This document shows, one piece after another, positions 1 to 5,883 of a stretch of DNA of 7,376 bases (within the stretch, counting starts at the first letter, position 1; each line of letters opens with the position of its first letter). Location: the NCBI GenBank assembly GCA_003446315.1, contig DMBA01000106.1, positions 1-7,376 on the forward strand, written 5' to 3'. This DNA is from Ruminococcus sp. (GTDB taxonomy: Bacteria > Bacillota > Clostridia > Oscillospirales > Ruminococcaceae). A model generated the notes under the pieces. That model was not told where the DNA came from. It was given only the letters and a program-made list of their open reading frames with translations, and ran no database searches. The position numbers and the translations under genes were made by a program.

Positions 1-2
1 AA

Positions 3-86
3 ACAGCCGCATTGCTGACAGCATCTGTCCTTGGATGGAGCGCTGTGGGCATTCCCGCATCAGCCGTAAATTTCCAGACAGACTGA
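3..86 (+). pseudogene. Left-edge fragment resembling a truncated signal peptide
   Basis: The third forward frame is open from the window edge for 27 codons and ends at TGA 84-86. Its translation includes ALLTASVLGWSAV followed by GIPASAVNFQTD, which looks like the hydrophobic core and AxA cleavage site of a Sec signal peptide. The frame stops only six residues after the apparent cleavage site, and the stop codon lies inside the stem of the hairpin at 83-108 and within the 17-base motif at 71-87. It may be a secreted-protein gene truncated by a 3' repeat element, or the end of an ordinary hydrophobic protein whose body lies outside the window. The start is not visible, so the call is tentative. 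Confidence 0.3.
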
Positions 87-87
87 G
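71..87 (+). repeat. Pre-hairpin 17-base motif, copy a
   Basis: TTTCCAGACAGACTGAG differs at two of 17 positions from the version at the right edge (TTTCTCGACAGACTGAG, minus strand). It runs directly into the hairpin at 83-108, sharing CTGAG with the stem. The other copies are at 320-336, 2676-2692 and 7354-7370. Confidence 0.6.
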
Positions 88-108
88 CAGCCCTTCGGGG
101 CTGCTCAG
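83..108 (+). terminator. 11-bp hairpin with UUCG tetraloop
   Basis: A perfect 11-bp stem (83-93 pairs with 98-108) closes a C(TTCG)G tetraloop, an exceptionally stable RNA loop. No T-run follows, only CTTGTAGATAAAG, so intrinsic termination may be weak. The element could instead stabilise the 3' end of the upstream transcript. Its core GCAGCCCTTCG recurs in the terminator at 336-363. Confidence 0.6.
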
Positions 109-141
109 CTTGTAGATAAAGTGTCTCCGACGGATTATAAA

Positions 142-317
142 TGAGGGCTCCGCCCTCAAACTCCTGCTTAAGGGCTATTAGCCCTTAAGAATCCCATTTT
201 TGAGCCACAGAACAAAAGTGCGTATTTACTATCTTTTTACTATAACGGGATTCCAAAGGGACAATGTCCCTTTGGCGGGTTTGGGCAGAGCCCATTATTG
301 ATTATCGCGAAGCGATA
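142..317. repeat. Tandem short-hairpin repeat element
   Basis: This non-coding stretch contains five short perfect hairpins, every one with a three-base loop: 142-158 (7 bp, loop TCC), 167-189 (10 bp, ATT), 253-275 (10 bp, AAT), 282-294 (5 bp, AGA) and 303-317 (6 bp, GAA). A further 7-bp inverted repeat (189-195 with 247-253) encloses an A/T-rich interval. The right part recurs at 2619-2690. The arrangement resembles a dispersed intergenic repeat of REP/BIME or MITE type, but no transposase or target-site duplication is visible. No coding frame in the region looks real. Confidence 0.6.
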
Positions 318-334
318 CCTTTTTCGACAGACTG
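263..334 (+). repeat. Dispersed repeat, copy 1
   Basis: This 72-base segment matches 2619-2690 without gaps at 64 of 72 positions by direct comparison. It starts in the loop of the hairpin at 253-275, includes the two small hairpins at 282-294 and 303-317, and ends in the CGACAGACTG motif just before the terminator at 336-363. The differences are concentrated in hairpin loops and in the spacer between hairpins. Confidence 0.8.
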
Positions 335-335
335 T

Positions 336-363
336 GCAGCCCTTCGAGGCTGCTGTTTTTTTT
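336..363 (+). terminator. Rho-independent terminator upstream of the radical SAM operon
   Basis: A 6-bp G/C-rich stem (336-341 with 348-353) with a six-base loop is followed by TG and a run of eight T (356-363). It would end transcripts arriving from the left before the promoter at 432-460, isolating the radical SAM operon. The motif copy at 320-336 leads directly into it. Confidence 0.75.
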
Positions 364-431
364 CGTAAGCACAAATCGCAAAACAAATATGTCCTTGATA
401 TGAACATTCACTTAATTTTGGAAAGCAAGGC

Positions 432-460
432 TTGTTTTTCTTACATGTTTGATATATAAT
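432..460 (+). promoter_or_regulatory. Sigma-70-type promoter of the radical SAM/dockerin operon
   Basis: TTGTTT (432-437) and a perfect TATAAT (455-460) are separated by 17 bases. Transcription would start near 467, giving a leader of only about 15 bases. That leaves no room for a small precursor peptide gene between the promoter and the radical SAM gene. No copy of the LytTR-like paired site seen at the other two promoters is present here. Confidence 0.7.
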
Positions 461-473
461 ATATACAAGAATT

Positions 474-481
474 GAGGTGAT
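474..481 (+). promoter_or_regulatory. Ribosome binding site of the radical SAM gene
   Basis: GAGGTGAT is complementary to the 16S 3' end and directly abuts ATG 482. Because the spacing to ATG 482 is short (4 bases from GAGG), GTG at 485, 7 bases from GAGG, could be the real start. The difference is one residue. Confidence 0.6.
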
Positions 482-1459
482 ATGGTGGATTATACAATCA
501 GTATCACAAATAAATGTAATCTGAATTGCAGTTATTGCTACGAAAAACATCTGCACACATCATTCGGCTGCATCTCGCCGGAAATGATGAAACAGGTCAC
601 CGATTTTATGAACCGCCGCCGCGATGCCGGTACGGTTTATCTGTTCGGCGGAGAACCGCTGCTCTATCAAGACAAAGTGACGTATTTCTGCGAGCATCTG
701 CACGCAAAGGAAATCGTCATTACTACAAACGGTACGCTTCTGGATGAGCCGTTTATCAAATGGTGCGCTGAAAAGGGCATCATCATCAATATGTCGCATG
801 ACGGCGCAGACTGCTCCGAACGCGGTGCAGACCGTGATCTGCTGGATGCAAAACTGAAGCTGCTGCTGCAATATCAGCCGGATACACTCGTGCAGCTTGT
901 CTACACGGAAAAGACGCTTCCGCACCTGTACGAACAGGTCATGCACCTGAAAAATCTGGGCGTGAAAAAGGTTTCTGCGGCGATGAATGCGTTTCTTATG
1001 CCGGAAGATCCCGACAGCTTCGGGGAACTGCTGCGGGAACAATGGCATCAAATCTCAAAGATACCGCATCTCTTTCTCTATGAGCTTGCAGTCAAAATGA
1101 AATCCATCCGGACGCATACGCCGAGCACCTGTGCACTTTGTAAAAAGAAACTGTTCATCAACTGGGACGGTCAGTTTTACCCCTGTATGCAGTTTCAGAA
1201 CATACCGGAATTTCGCTGCGGCAGTATCGCGGCGGGCATTGAAGCGGAAAAAGCGCGGAAAGCCCACCCCGATTACGGCATGAGAGCCGAACGCTGCGAG
1301 GGCTGCGAAATCGCAGAATACTGCCGGAACTCCTGCGCCTGCAAAAAAATGGCGACCACCGGAACACTGCGCAATATTTCCGATGCTGCCTGCCTTGAAG
1401 AACAAGTTCATATTCTCACGGCACTTGAAATACTGAAAAAAGGAGGAATCCAATCATGA
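482..1459 (+). CDS. Radical SAM/SPASM domain protein, probable peptide or protein maturase
   Basis: The 325-residue protein is predicted to be a cytoplasmic iron-sulfur enzyme that cleaves S-adenosylmethionine to start radical chemistry on a peptide or protein. The radical SAM CX3CX2C motif is C12, C16 and C19 (KCNLNCSYCY), and GGEP at 56-59 is the SAM-binding motif. The C-terminal SPASM region has C217/C220, a GX4C unit (G230 to C235), C246, then CX2CX5CX3C (C272, C275, C281, C285) and C304, enough ligands for two auxiliary 4Fe-4S clusters. This fits RiPP maturases and anaerobic sulfatase-maturase relatives; no sulfatase is nearby. FibroRumin-type maturases are described from ruminococci, but I cannot assign the subfamily by eye. 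Its TGA overlaps the ATG of the secreted dockerin gene, so the two are made together, making that protein the obvious candidate substrate. The substrate is inferred, not shown. Confidence 0.9.
   Translation: MVDYTISITNKCNLNCSYCYEKHLHTSFGCISPEMMKQVTDFMNRRRDAGTVYLFGGEPLLYQDKVTYFCEHLHAKEIVITTNGTLLDEPFIKWCAEKGIIINMSHDGADCSERGADRDLLDAKLKLLLQYQPDTLVQLVYTEKTLPHLYEQVMHLKNLGVKKVSAAMNAFLMPEDPDSFGELLREQWHQISKIPHLFLYELAVKMKSIRTHTPSTCALCKKKLFINWDGQFYPCMQFQNIPEFRCGSIAAGIEAEKARKAHPDYGMRAERCEGCEIAEYCRNSCACKKMATTGTLRNISDAACLEEQVHILTALEILKKGGIQS
1441..1446 (+). promoter_or_regulatory. Ribosome binding site inside the radical SAM gene
   Basis: A perfect AGGAGG lies nine bases before ATG 1456 and within the last codons of the radical SAM gene. 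It fixes the start of the dockerin gene and supports coupled translation through the ATGA overlap at 1456-1459. Confidence 0.85.
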
Positions 1460-2589
1460 GAAAATTCACAAAAGAAATCACCGCACTGTTTGCATCCGCA
1501 GCAATCGGTGCATCTGCATGTTCCGGTACGGTCTCCGCATCGGAACAGCCGGTACTGCCGGACGAACCCGCCGCATGCTCTGAAGACTATCCACCTTTTG
1601 CGGGCGGTGTTTGGGGCATAGATCAGCCGGATTCTGATGATCTTCTTCAGACAGCAGACGAACCGATACCCGCTGATGCGTATCCGGACGCGGCTGATAT
1701 TCCCCCGCTGGGCGGCGCTCTTGCTCCGGCGGACGGCGACCTCAACGGCGACTTCATCCTTGATGAGACAGATATGGATTTGTTTCAGAAATGGCTTTTG
1801 CATCCATCTGATTCTGATATACCGTCAGAATACGATCTGATCTCGCACAATGATTTCAACTATGACGGCATTCTCAATGCAGTCGATCTGACAATGATGA
1901 AACAGCATGCAATGGCATATCAGAAAACAGATCAAATCCACACAGAGAAAGGGATCACGGTATTTTCACCGGCAAACTCCAAAACTGCTGTCAAAAATTA
2001 TCTGTATCAAATTTACGGTTCCGAATTGCGCGTTGACTACCCGATCGCCTGCTTCAATGTCACCCCGCTCGCGGTCACGCAGCAGTACGGCTTCCGCATT
2101 TTCTATGACGATAACCGGATGCCCTACGGTTTCCATTGCTATGCGCTCGAATATGAGGGCAAAACATACCGCCTCGACTTTGACCTGAAATACACGATGC
2201 TCTCATCCTTTGCGGTTGCCGACCTCAATCAGGACGGGAAGATTGAGATCTATTATACTGTTTTCCGCTATACGGATAAAGACAATAAACTGCGGCCTGA
2301 TCAGAAAATCGCATACTTCGATACGGCAACGCTGACCGTTCATCAATTTGATTATAAAGGTGATGATTACGGGAATCCGCTTTCGCAGGAAAACCCGCTC
2401 CTGACGCTCCAAAACGGCAGTCTTGAAATCGTGCAAACAACCACAGAACTCGAAACAACAACGACAGTCCGCACATACGGGCGTATCTGTGAAATCGGTC
2501 AACTCTCTGCTGATGACGGTGAAATCGGAATCACTTATTATCCGCAGTATGACGAAATGTACCATGATGTCAAGGAACTCGATGACTGA
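1456..2589 (+). CDS. Secreted dockerin-containing protein, possible radical SAM substrate
   Basis: The 377-residue protein begins with a basic and then hydrophobic signal peptide (about 1-28, cleavage probably after VSA). A-S-A-C22 is a poor lipobox, so a lipoprotein is less likely. Residues 29-92 are rich in Pro, Asp and Gly and hold two similar motifs, PPFAGGVWGID (46-56) and PPLGGALAPADGD (83-95). A type I dockerin follows at about 93-152, with calcium loops at 95-106 (DLNGDFILDETD) and 133-144 (DFNYDGILNAVD); dockerins bind cohesins on scaffoldins or the cell surface. The remaining 220 residues match no enzyme family I recognise. They contain a further DxNxDG loop at 256-261, like FG-GAP or VCBS calcium loops, and are mostly beta-like. 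No catalytic module is visible, so the role may be structural or binding. The gene is translationally coupled to the radical SAM gene and convergent with the next gene. Confidence 0.85.
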   Translation: MRKFTKEITALFASAAIGASACSGTVSASEQPVLPDEPAACSEDYPPFAGGVWGIDQPDSDDLLQTADEPIPADAYPDAADIPPLGGALAPADGDLNGDFILDETDMDLFQKWLLHPSDSDIPSEYDLISHNDFNYDGILNAVDLTMMKQHAMAYQKTDQIHTEKGITVFSPANSKTAVKNYLYQIYGSELRVDYPIACFNVTPLAVTQQYGFRIFYDDNRMPYGFHCYALEYEGKTYRLDFDLKYTMLSSFAVADLNQDGKIEIYYTVFRYTDKDNKLRPDQKIAYFDTATLTVHQFDYKGDDYGNPLSQENPLLTLQNGSLEIVQTTTELETTTTVRTYGRICEIGQLSADDGEIGITYYPQYDEMYHDVKELDD

Positions 2590-2618
2590 TGCCGCAGTTC
2601 TCTCTTGCAGATAATAGA

Positions 2619-2690
2619 AATGTCCCTTTGGCGGGTTTGGGCGGAGCCCAATATGAATCATCGCGCAGCGATACCTTTCTCGACAAACTG
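2619..2690 (+). repeat. Dispersed repeat, copy 2 (5'-truncated)
   Basis: This segment matches 263-334 at 64 of 72 positions. It begins exactly where the left arm of the copy-1 hairpin (253-262) would end, so the GTCCCTTTGG arm is present but its partner is missing. The hairpins at 2638-2650 (loop GGA instead of AGA) and 2660-2672 (loop GCA instead of GAA) keep their core pairing. It includes most of the 17-base motif copy at 2676-2692 and leads into a hairpin. Confidence 0.8.
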
Positions 2691-2729
2691 AGGGCTGAGA
2701 ACCATTTCGGTTTTCAGCCCTCGTCTTAT
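2690..2729 (+). terminator. Terminator hairpin between convergent genes
   Basis: A 14-bp stem (2690-2703 with 2709-2722, one G-T pair) with a five-base loop is followed on the plus strand by GTCTTATT, a weak T-rich tail. It would end the radical SAM/dockerin transcript. On the minus strand the stem is followed by the repeat motif and no T-run, so it may protect rather than terminate the convergent transcript. Confidence 0.65.
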
Positions 2730-2742
2730 TTATGATGCGCCG

Positions 2743-5235
2743 TCAGGGGTGCAGATTGATCTCGGAGCCGCCCCATTCCACAACGCTGAATCCCGTTCGC
2801 ACAAAGGGTTCAAACGTCTGCGGCTCAATTTCTACAGCGTTTTCCATCGGCATATACGCCATGAAAACACGGCAGATACTGTCCGGAGCCGGCGTGATAT
2901 GCAGCTTGGCAGAATCGGTATAGGCTTCTCCCTGAAATGCAATGAGATTATAGGGATTGCGCTCCATGCGCGGCAGCCAGTAAACGATAAACTCATTCAT
3001 CTCGTTTTCATTGAGCCCCATTTGCGTGAGTGCCTCTTTGAGGAAAGACTCGGTGTCCTTGCCGGCAATGCAGAAGCCCTTTGAAAAATCAAATGCTGTA
3101 TGGGCGTTGGTGCTGTCCCAGAACAAATATCTGTGATGTGTGCCGTCTGCTTTATTGAGCAGGGAGCCGTCCGGATATGCGGTCACATCCCAGCCGTCCT
3201 GATATTTCGGATAGGTCGTTGCAAGCTCTGAGGTCGTCAGCTCCAGCTCAATATGAACATCGGTTTCCTGTTCCGGATAGAGATAGATCACCGGCTTTCT
3301 GTAATCGAAACTGTTGAAGTCAATATTCATCTCATCGCCGGCTTTGGTGTGTACTCTGAACCAGCCGTGTATGTCATCTTTTTCTGCATAGATCCATTCA
3401 TCGTTACCGTCATTGCAGCCCTTTTCATAGAACCAGTCGTACAGTTCAAATGTCTCAATGACAGGGTAATCTGAACTCGGCCCTGCGTACAAATTCGTAT
3501 CATCGCCGCAGAGTGCAAACATCGCGCCGGCATATTCCATTTCGTTCGTCGGCTTCACGATCTCCTTATGATTCCGGATCAGCGCACGTTTCATCAGCGT
3601 GAGGTCAGCGGCAGTGAGTTTGTCGTCCAGATCATAATCAGCCGCGCCCCAGTTGTAAACAGAAACGTCCTCGTCACCGTGCAGCAGCTTTTGCAGTGTC
3701 TCTGCGTCTTTTTCCGAAAATTCACCGTCACCGTTGATATTGCCGCTTACAGTGATCTTCGTGCGGAAAATCAGATCCATCGAGCCGTTGTCATAGCACT
3801 TCACTTCCGGCTGATCGTCACACAGGAACTGAAAAACATCAGCGCTTCTATAGAGACTCGCAAGATCGGTTTTGTAAACAGCGGGGTTGGTTTCGAGATA
3901 ATAGAGCGGGCCGGTCATGATCCAGCCGCCCGGCACATCCGGTTTCTTGAAGCGAATATCCGTTCCGAAGCCCCATGTATGGTTGACCAGCAGTTCACTG
4001 GGAATCAGTTCGCCGGTATCTTTGTCATAAAGCGTGATTCTGGTTTCATTTGCACCCAGTTCAGCCGGCGCTTTTTTCTTCAAACGGAACACAACATCCG
4101 CAGAGCCGTTGTGAAACCGCTGCACCGCCGTATCCAGATCAACCGGTCTTTCGGGTAAGACATAGCCTTCCGGAATATCTTTTTCCATCAGACCGAATGA
4201 GAATACATCCGCATCAAAGAATCCGGCAATATTCTCGAACACAGCGGGATTCGTTTCAAACTCGTAAATCGGGCCGGTGCTCATCGGGCCTTCCGCTTCG
4301 TGGAATTCAATATTCGTCCACATCATCGGCATCGCGCCCGCCGGCAGCGGGATCGGTTCTCCGGTGTCATAGTCCGCAATTGTCGCATGCATCTGACCGG
4401 GAAGCAGAACAGTCTGCGCATCATTATAAACTACGCAGTTTGCGACTCTGGATCGGGCACTCTTTTTTCCGGTTTCATCAATCAGATTATATGTCATCTC
4501 GATCTTGTCATAGCCGTCCTTGATCGCCTGAAACGCATAGACCGTGCGCTCCTCACCGCCGTCCACCGGTTCTTCCGTGACAAAACTGCAATCGCTTGTG
4601 ACCGGATATGCAAAGCACCCGCTGCCCCCGTCTGACAGTTCCCAGTCGCTTGACGGTACGCCGTTGGTGGCAGTTGTGGGAATCACGACATAATTATCAT
4701 AGACCACTACGTCGTGACGGATCGTAAGCAAGCGGTATTCCTCTGCGGAATCCGGCATCCATCTGTATATATCCGTTTCCGCTGCCTGCAAGCTGTCATC
4801 AATGGAAAACGTATAGGTTTTCGGCGGCATCATCGGCATCGTCAGCGGATCTGCTACCGGATCATTGATCAGATATCTGGTATCCGCAAAGAAGATTTCC
4901 AGATCACCCGCTTTGACAGGCTGATAGACGATCACCTCAAAATTATACATGCTGCCGGTTTTGGTGTAGAGATCCTGTTTCAGGCGCTTTGCCGTTTCGC
5001 CTGTTTCTGTGACCGTGTAATCTGAGGGGGTCTCTTTGAACACCATGCAGATCAAGCCGTCTTCAATATGAGAAGCGCCGTAGGTATTGCAGAAGTCAAT
5101 TGCGGAAGCGTAGTCGTTCGGGATCCAATCCGGAAGCGCAATCGCAGCCGGATCGGCAGCCTGAACAGTTGGCAGCGGCATTGCAGATGTGAGCATCATC
5201 GCGGTTATGAGCAGTGCCAATCGTTTCTTTTTCAT
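2743..5235 (-). CDS. Large secreted multidomain protein with central dockerin, SH3-like module and KPVIYLYP-type C-terminal domain
   Basis: The 830-residue protein starts at ATG 5235, which has GGAGG seven bases upstream and opens a classic signal peptide (MKKKRLALLITAMML; cleavage near residue 26-27, VQA). An in-frame extension to 5400 is rejected because it crosses the promoter. Visible parts: an N-terminal region (27-280) with a beta-rich segment (about 165-270) faintly like chagasin-type inhibitors; two copies of a roughly 100-residue unit (282-385 and 397-493) sharing DTGE-IP, ETNPAV, ADVF-F and NGS-D--FR; a type I dockerin (498-552, loops GNINGDGEFSEKD and DYDLDDKLTAAD); an SH3-like segment (570-630, containing NLYAGPSSDYPVI); and a 190-residue C-terminal domain from KPVIYLYP (647-654) to VVEWGG (818-823). 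That last domain recurs in secreted proteins of gut Firmicutes, function unknown to me. Dockerins usually lie at a terminus, so the central one is unusual. No catalytic glycosidase module is seen. It has its own strong promoter and a LytTR-like site. Confidence 0.85.
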   Translation of the reverse strand: MKKKRLALLITAMMLTSAMPLPTVQAADPAAIALPDWIPNDYASAIDFCNTYGASHIEDGLICMVFKETPSDYTVTETGETAKRLKQDLYTKTGSMYNFEVIVYQPVKAGDLEIFFADTRYLINDPVADPLTMPMMPPKTYTFSIDDSLQAAETDIYRWMPDSAEEYRLLTIRHDVVVYDNYVVIPTTATNGVPSSDWELSDGGSGCFAYPVTSDCSFVTEEPVDGGEERTVYAFQAIKDGYDKIEMTYNLIDETGKKSARSRVANCVVYNDAQTVLLPGQMHATIADYDTGEPIPLPAGAMPMMWTNIEFHEAEGPMSTGPIYEFETNPAVFENIAGFFDADVFSFGLMEKDIPEGYVLPERPVDLDTAVQRFHNGSADVVFRLKKKAPAELGANETRITLYDKDTGELIPSELLVNHTWGFGTDIRFKKPDVPGGWIMTGPLYYLETNPAVYKTDLASLYRSADVFQFLCDDQPEVKCYDNGSMDLIFRTKITVSGNINGDGEFSEKDAETLQKLLHGDEDVSVYNWGAADYDLDDKLTAADLTLMKRALIRNHKEIVKPTNEMEYAGAMFALCGDDTNLYAGPSSDYPVIETFELYDWFYEKGCNDGNDEWIYAEKDDIHGWFRVHTKAGDEMNIDFNSFDYRKPVIYLYPEQETDVHIELELTTSELATTYPKYQDGWDVTAYPDGSLLNKADGTHHRYLFWDSTNAHTAFDFSKGFCIAGKDTESFLKEALTQMGLNENEMNEFIVYWLPRMERNPYNLIAFQGEAYTDSAKLHITPAPDSICRVFMAYMPMENAVEIEPQTFEPFVRTGFSVVEWGGSEINLHP

Positions 5236-5242
5236 TTTGAAT

Positions 5243-5247
5243 CCTCC
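5243..5247 (-). promoter_or_regulatory. Ribosome binding site of the 830-residue dockerin gene
   Basis: GGAGG on the minus strand ends seven bases before ATG 5235. It selects the signal-peptide start over the upstream in-frame ATG at 5400. Confidence 0.85.
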
Positions 5248-5328
5248 ATTCCGTAAAAAAGTTTGCAGTTTATTTGTATCCGGACAAACCCCGGTACGAT
5301 CCGGAAAGAAACGCCGGGATCTGTTTTC

Positions 5329-5357
5329 ATTATAAACAACCAAGGACTTGTTGTCAA
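5329..5357 (-). promoter_or_regulatory. Consensus sigma-70 promoter of the 830-residue dockerin gene
   Basis: On the minus strand a perfect TTGACA (5357-5352), a 17-base spacer and a perfect TATAAT (5334-5329) form an exact consensus promoter. Transcription would start near 5322 and give a leader of about 87 bases. The LytTR-like paired site at 5366-5399 lies nine bases upstream of the -35 box. Confidence 0.85.
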
Positions 5358-5365
5358 CCGGGTTT

Positions 5366-5399
5366 GCGGTAAGTTGCGTTTTTTTGAGGGTAAGCTGCA
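5366..5399 (-). promoter_or_regulatory. Putative LytTR operator B (21-bp-period direct repeat)
   Basis: GGTAAG occurs on the plus strand at 5368-5373 and 5389-5394, exactly 21 bases apart, inside longer half-sites GGTAAGTTGCGTT and GGTAAGCTGCAC. LytTR proteins bind tandem 9-bp repeats separated by about 12 bp, the same period. The 34-base segment matches operator A (7257-7290) at 28 of 34 positions with no gap. The half-site TAAGTTGCG fits the start of the published LytTR consensus ([TA][AC][CA]GTTN...) but not its end. The site lies just upstream of the 830-residue protein's promoter. Confidence 0.65.
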
Positions 5400-5430
5400 C
5401 AGAAAGCCTGCTGTTCGGTTTTTTTTCCGT

Positions 5431-5883
5431 TTAAGACTGTGTCTGATTCTGTACGGTTTCCTCATGATGATACCGTTTCTTGAGCTGCTGATTCATCAGC
5501 GCTGTATGCTTTCTGTCGATCAGATAATGCACAAAAGCGGTAAAGAGATAAATGAACACGACTGCAAAGAAGGTCAGCAGCACCGAAAGCGGTGTGATCC
5601 TGCACCAGCCGAACATATGCAGCAGCAGCAGCGTCAGACCGAAGATCAGCAGAAAATGGATCATCCACAGAACGCACGATAAACCGGCACTTTTATTATC
5701 CAGACAAAGCAGCACGGCAGTCGGCAGCGCGGTAATCAGTCCGCTGAGCAGGATCTCCCACAGCACCATGCTGTCCAGCGGATTTCCGGAAACACTCAGA
5801 TAAATGGCTGCTGCGATCAGAACCGCCGTTGTAATATCCACAAAATAATGCAAAAAAGAAATCAGAAATTCCTTTATCATCAT
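5431..5883 (-). CDS. DUF3021-type four-helix membrane protein, likely partner of the LytTR regulator
   Basis: The 150-residue protein has four predicted membrane helices (about 10-31, 40-61, 68-91 and 97-121) and a charged, polar C-terminal tail, the size and layout of the DUF3021 family. Such proteins are usually encoded directly after a stand-alone LytTR regulator. In streptococcal LytTR regulatory systems (HdrRM, BrsRM) the membrane protein restrains the regulator, and I infer a similar role here. ATG 5883 overlaps the LytTR stop codon. A second ATG at 5880 is better spaced from the GAGGAGG at about 5887-5893, so MIKEFL may be the real N-terminus. No clear terminator follows the stop, so some read-through toward the gene at 5235 is possible. 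Confidence 0.75.
   Translation of the reverse strand: MMIKEFLISFLHYFVDITTAVLIAAAIYLSVSGNPLDSMVLWEILLSGLITALPTAVLLCLDNKSAGLSCVLWMIHFLLIFGLTLLLLHMFGWCRITPLSVLLTFFAVVFIYLFTAFVHYLIDRKHTALMNQQLKKRYHHEETVQNQTQS

Noticed and set aside
142..334. CRISPR array
   Set aside because: The hairpins differ in sequence and spacing; there are no regularly spaced identical repeats or unique spacers.
364..445. Isolated GTAAGC and CTTACA near the radical SAM promoter as a third LytTR operator
   Set aside because: The two are not 21 bases apart and lack the surrounding TGC context.
560..1453. Minus-strand open frames opposite the radical SAM gene
   Set aside because: No ribosome sites or recognisable motifs; they are antisense shadows of a gene with a complete set of family cysteines.
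4152..4160. Extra GGTAAG half-site within the 830-residue coding region
   Set aside because: Single copy, no partner at 21 bases, inside coding sequence.
3568..4635. Several 110-196-codon plus-strand frames opposite the 830-residue protein
   Set aside because: They overlap one another, lack start signals, and run antisense to clear dockerin and repeat domains.
5236..5400. In-frame 55-residue N-terminal extension of the 830-residue protein to ATG 5400
   Set aside because: It spans the consensus promoter and operator B, lacks a ribosome site, and would bury a clear signal peptide; ATG 5235 has GGAGG at proper spacing.
5401..5431. Possible terminator after the DUF3021 gene around the eight-base T-run
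   Set aside because: Only three-base G/C arms flank the run; no convincing stem-loop followed by T on the minus strand.
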